Positions 4,980 to 6,212 of a stretch of DNA of 6,212 nucleotides are shown one piece after another (positions within the stretch are counted from its first letter, which is position 1; each line of letters begins with the position of its first letter). The notes under the pieces were generated by a model. It did not search any database. It saw nothing but the letters and a program-made list of their open reading frames with translations, and had not been told where the DNA came from. Source of the stretch: Syntrophomonadaceae bacterium (GTDB lineage Bacteria > Bacillota > Dethiobacteria > DTU022). Both the position numbers and the translations under genes were made by a program. The stretch spans positions 1 through 6,212 of the forward strand of contig PWEB01000259.1 in NCBI GenBank assembly GCA_003553305.1. The letters run 5' to 3'.

Positions 4980-5900
4980 ATGACCGCTAAGCAGACATAC
5001 GATATGGTTATTTTGGGTGGAGGTCCGGCCGGCTCTACAGCAGCGCTTTACGGTGTCCGGGCCGGTTTGTCAGTAGTGATTATTGAAAAGATGATGCTCG
5101 GCGGTGAGATTGTTTCCACCGACCGTCTTGACAACTTTCCCGCTTTTCCCGAAGGCATATCCGGGGCGGAATTTGGCCTGCTGCTGCAGCAGCAGATAGA
5201 GAATTTAGATGTGCCCGTTCATACTGCAGAGGTTGAGAAAGTTTCCCTGGACGGAGAAATAAAAAAAGTAACCACTACGGCAGCTGAGTTTGAAGGAAAA
5301 ACAGTTTTGATTGCGACAGGCACTGAGCCTAACCTGCTGGGGGCGGATGGCGAAACAGAATTCCTGGGTCGCGGTGTGTCTTACTGCGCCACTTGTGATG
5401 CCGCATTTTTCAAGGATAAAGAAGTAGCGGTCATTGGAGGAGGCAACGCAGCTCTTGAGGAAACCCTCTTTTTGGACCGTTTTACCTCCAAGGTCTATCT
5501 TATTCACCGCCGCGACCGGTTTCGTGGAGTTAAAGGGCTGCAGGATAAAGTGCTCAACCTGTCCGGGGTTGAGGTTTTATGGAATACCACTGTCAGTAAA
5601 ATAGAAGGCGATAAAAAGGTCAGCGGCCTGCATATCAAACAGGACGGCGAGGATCGTTTTCTTGAAGTGGACGGGGTTTTTATTTATGCCGGACGTACGG
5701 CGAATGCTCCCTTCCTGACTGAACAGGGGATCGAAACAGTGAAAAACGGTTATATCCCGACCAACGAGAAGATGGAGACCTCCCTGCCCGGGGTTTATGC
5801 TGCCGGCGATATCCGCCAGAAGTATCTGCGCCAGGTGATCACGGCTGCATCAGACGGAGCTATCGCGGCAACCGCGGCAGCCCAATTTATCTTTGGCTGA
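4980..5900 (+). CDS. trxB: Thioredoxin-disulfide reductase (NADPH, FAD)
   Basis: This 306-residue low-molecular-weight thioredoxin reductase transfers electrons from NADPH through FAD and a redox-active disulfide to thioredoxin in the cytoplasm. The sequence shows the N-terminal FAD loop LGGGPAGSTAALY (12-24), the active site SYCATCD with Cys136 and Cys139, and a second dinucleotide loop VIGGGNAALEE (151-161). HRRDRFR (176-182), which reads the NADPH 2'-phosphate, and the C-terminal FAD motif YAAGDI (273-278), followed by RQV and AASDGAIAA, are also present. Because the HRRD motif is intact, this is an NADPH-type enzyme and not one of the ferredoxin-dependent clostridial variants. Length is typical. 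No thioredoxin gene lies in the window. The stop codon is 13 bases before the MgtC-type ATG, so the two genes should be one transcript from the TTGACA promoter upstream. Confidence 0.97.
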   Translation: MTAKQTYDMVILGGGPAGSTAALYGVRAGLSVVIIEKMMLGGEIVSTDRLDNFPAFPEGISGAEFGLLLQQQIENLDVPVHTAEVEKVSLDGEIKKVTTTAAEFEGKTVLIATGTEPNLLGADGETEFLGRGVSYCATCDAAFFKDKEVAVIGGGNAALEETLFLDRFTSKVYLIHRRDRFRGVKGLQDKVLNLSGVEVLWNTTVSKIEGDKKVSGLHIKQDGEDRFLEVDGVFIYAGRTANAPFLTEQGIETVKNGYIPTNEKMETSLPGVYAAGDIRQKYLRQVITAASDGAIAATAAAQFIFG

Positions 5901-5913
5901 GGAAGAGTTTATC

Positions 5914-6212
5914 ATGATTATCGAATACTGGGAAATTTTACTCAGGCTGTTCCTGGCCATTATATTAGGCGGCATGATTGGATTTGAACGCGAACGCCTT
6001 AATCGGCCGGCCGGCTTTCGGACTCATATCCTGGTTTGTGCCGGGTCCGCCTTGATCATGATGGTTTCTGCTTATGGTTTTAGCGGTCAGATCGGTGAAG
6101 GTTTTGAAGTGGATCCCGGGCGAATTGCGGCCGGGGTGGTGACCGGGATTGGCTTTATAGGGGCCGGTACAATTTTGCAGCAGCGGGGCAGTATTCGCGG
6201 TCTTACCACTGC
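5914..6212 (+). CDS. MgtC/SapB family membrane protein, cut by window end
   Basis: The reading frame is open from ATG at 5914 to the window edge, giving 99 full codons and no stop, so the C-terminal part is outside. It begins MIIEYWEILLRLFLAIILGG, and the first hydrophobic helix is followed by the family signature GMIGFERERLNRPAGFRTH (20-38), then LVCAGSALIMMVS. A later segment reads DPGRIAAGVVTGIGFIGAGTI (68-88), and the visible end carries GSIRGLTTA. These are the conserved motifs of the MgtC/SapB N-terminal membrane domain, which has about four to five helices. Family members are linked to magnesium homeostasis, acid tolerance and, in pathogens, inhibition of ATP synthase; the biochemical role of environmental members is unsettled. 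GGAAGAG (5901-5907) lies 6 bases before the ATG. The 13-base gap to trxB implies co-transcription. Whether a C-terminal ACT-like domain follows cannot be seen. Confidence 0.93.
   Translation, partial: MIIEYWEILLRLFLAIILGGMIGFERERLNRPAGFRTHILVCAGSALIMMVSAYGFSGQIGEGFEVDPGRIAAGVVTGIGFIGAGTILQQRGSIRGLTT

Noticed and set aside
4600..4980. A complete, functional T-box riboswitch controlling trxB
   Set aside because: Only the 15-mer is present. There is no specifier stem, no downstream antiterminator or terminator partner, and the best trxB promoter starts after the motif, so the motif would not be in the mRNA.
5205..5507. Minus-strand open frame inside trxB
   Set aside because: It overlaps the most conserved part of trxB, including the CATC active site, and its translation resembles no known family.
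4980..5900. TrxB as a ferredoxin-dependent or otherwise non-NADPH clostridial thioredoxin reductase
   Set aside because: The GGGNAALEE loop and the HRRDRFR motif for NADPH are both intact.
1..6212. Mobile element, CRISPR array, toxin-antitoxin or defence system
   Set aside because: I found no long direct repeats, transposase or integrase motifs, spaced repeats or small toxin-antitoxin pairs on either strand.

Overview
The window reads as a chromosomal segment of an anaerobic Firmicute, most likely of the class Clostridia. This is inferred from strong AGGAGG-type ribosome binding sites, a TTG start, sigma-A-type promoters, a two-[4Fe-4S] flavodoxin/ferredoxin fusion protein, and a rhodanese-less ThiI paired with its own cysteine desulfurase, as in Bacillota. 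No species can be named from the sequence alone. Coding density is high, and I see no insertion sequence, CRISPR array, tRNA or phage gene.

Layout. Bases 1-66 are the 3' part of a 5S rRNA, so the left edge is the end of an rRNA operon. It is followed by a GC-rich hairpin and a short structured spacer carrying a good promoter (213-241). Next come two forward genes: trhA (hemolysin III/PAQR membrane protein, 277-927) and, behind its own promoter (1000-1028), an EFR1-like flavodoxin-ferredoxin protein (1058-2074). The latter ends inside the 3' end of convergent thiI. A reverse-strand block, read from right to left, follows: a NifU C-terminal-domain protein (4741-4520), an intrinsic terminator (4505-4478), a cysteine desulfurase starting at TTG (4438-3281) and thiI (3233-2061). 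A 238-base divergent spacer (4742-4979) holds promoters for both directions. To its right are trxB (4980-5900) and, 13 bases later, an MgtC/SapB membrane protein cut by the window edge (5914 onward).

How the genes fit together. The desulfurase takes sulfur from cysteine as a persulfide. ThiI uses it to make 4-thiouridine at tRNA position 8, and the same persulfide type can feed the Nfu-like Fe-S carrier. TrxB keeps thioredoxin reduced, so the centre of the window is a sulfur-transfer and thiol-redox neighbourhood. The EFR1-like protein is an iron-sulfur/flavin electron carrier and a plausible Fe-S client, but no direct partner is visible.

Most of the window is ordinary. The points most worth a second look are a T-box-like 15-mer (4867-4881) beside the trxB promoter with no T-box leader around it, the terminator separating the Nfu gene from the desulfurase with almost no room for a second promoter, and the orphan flavodoxin-ferredoxin fusion.
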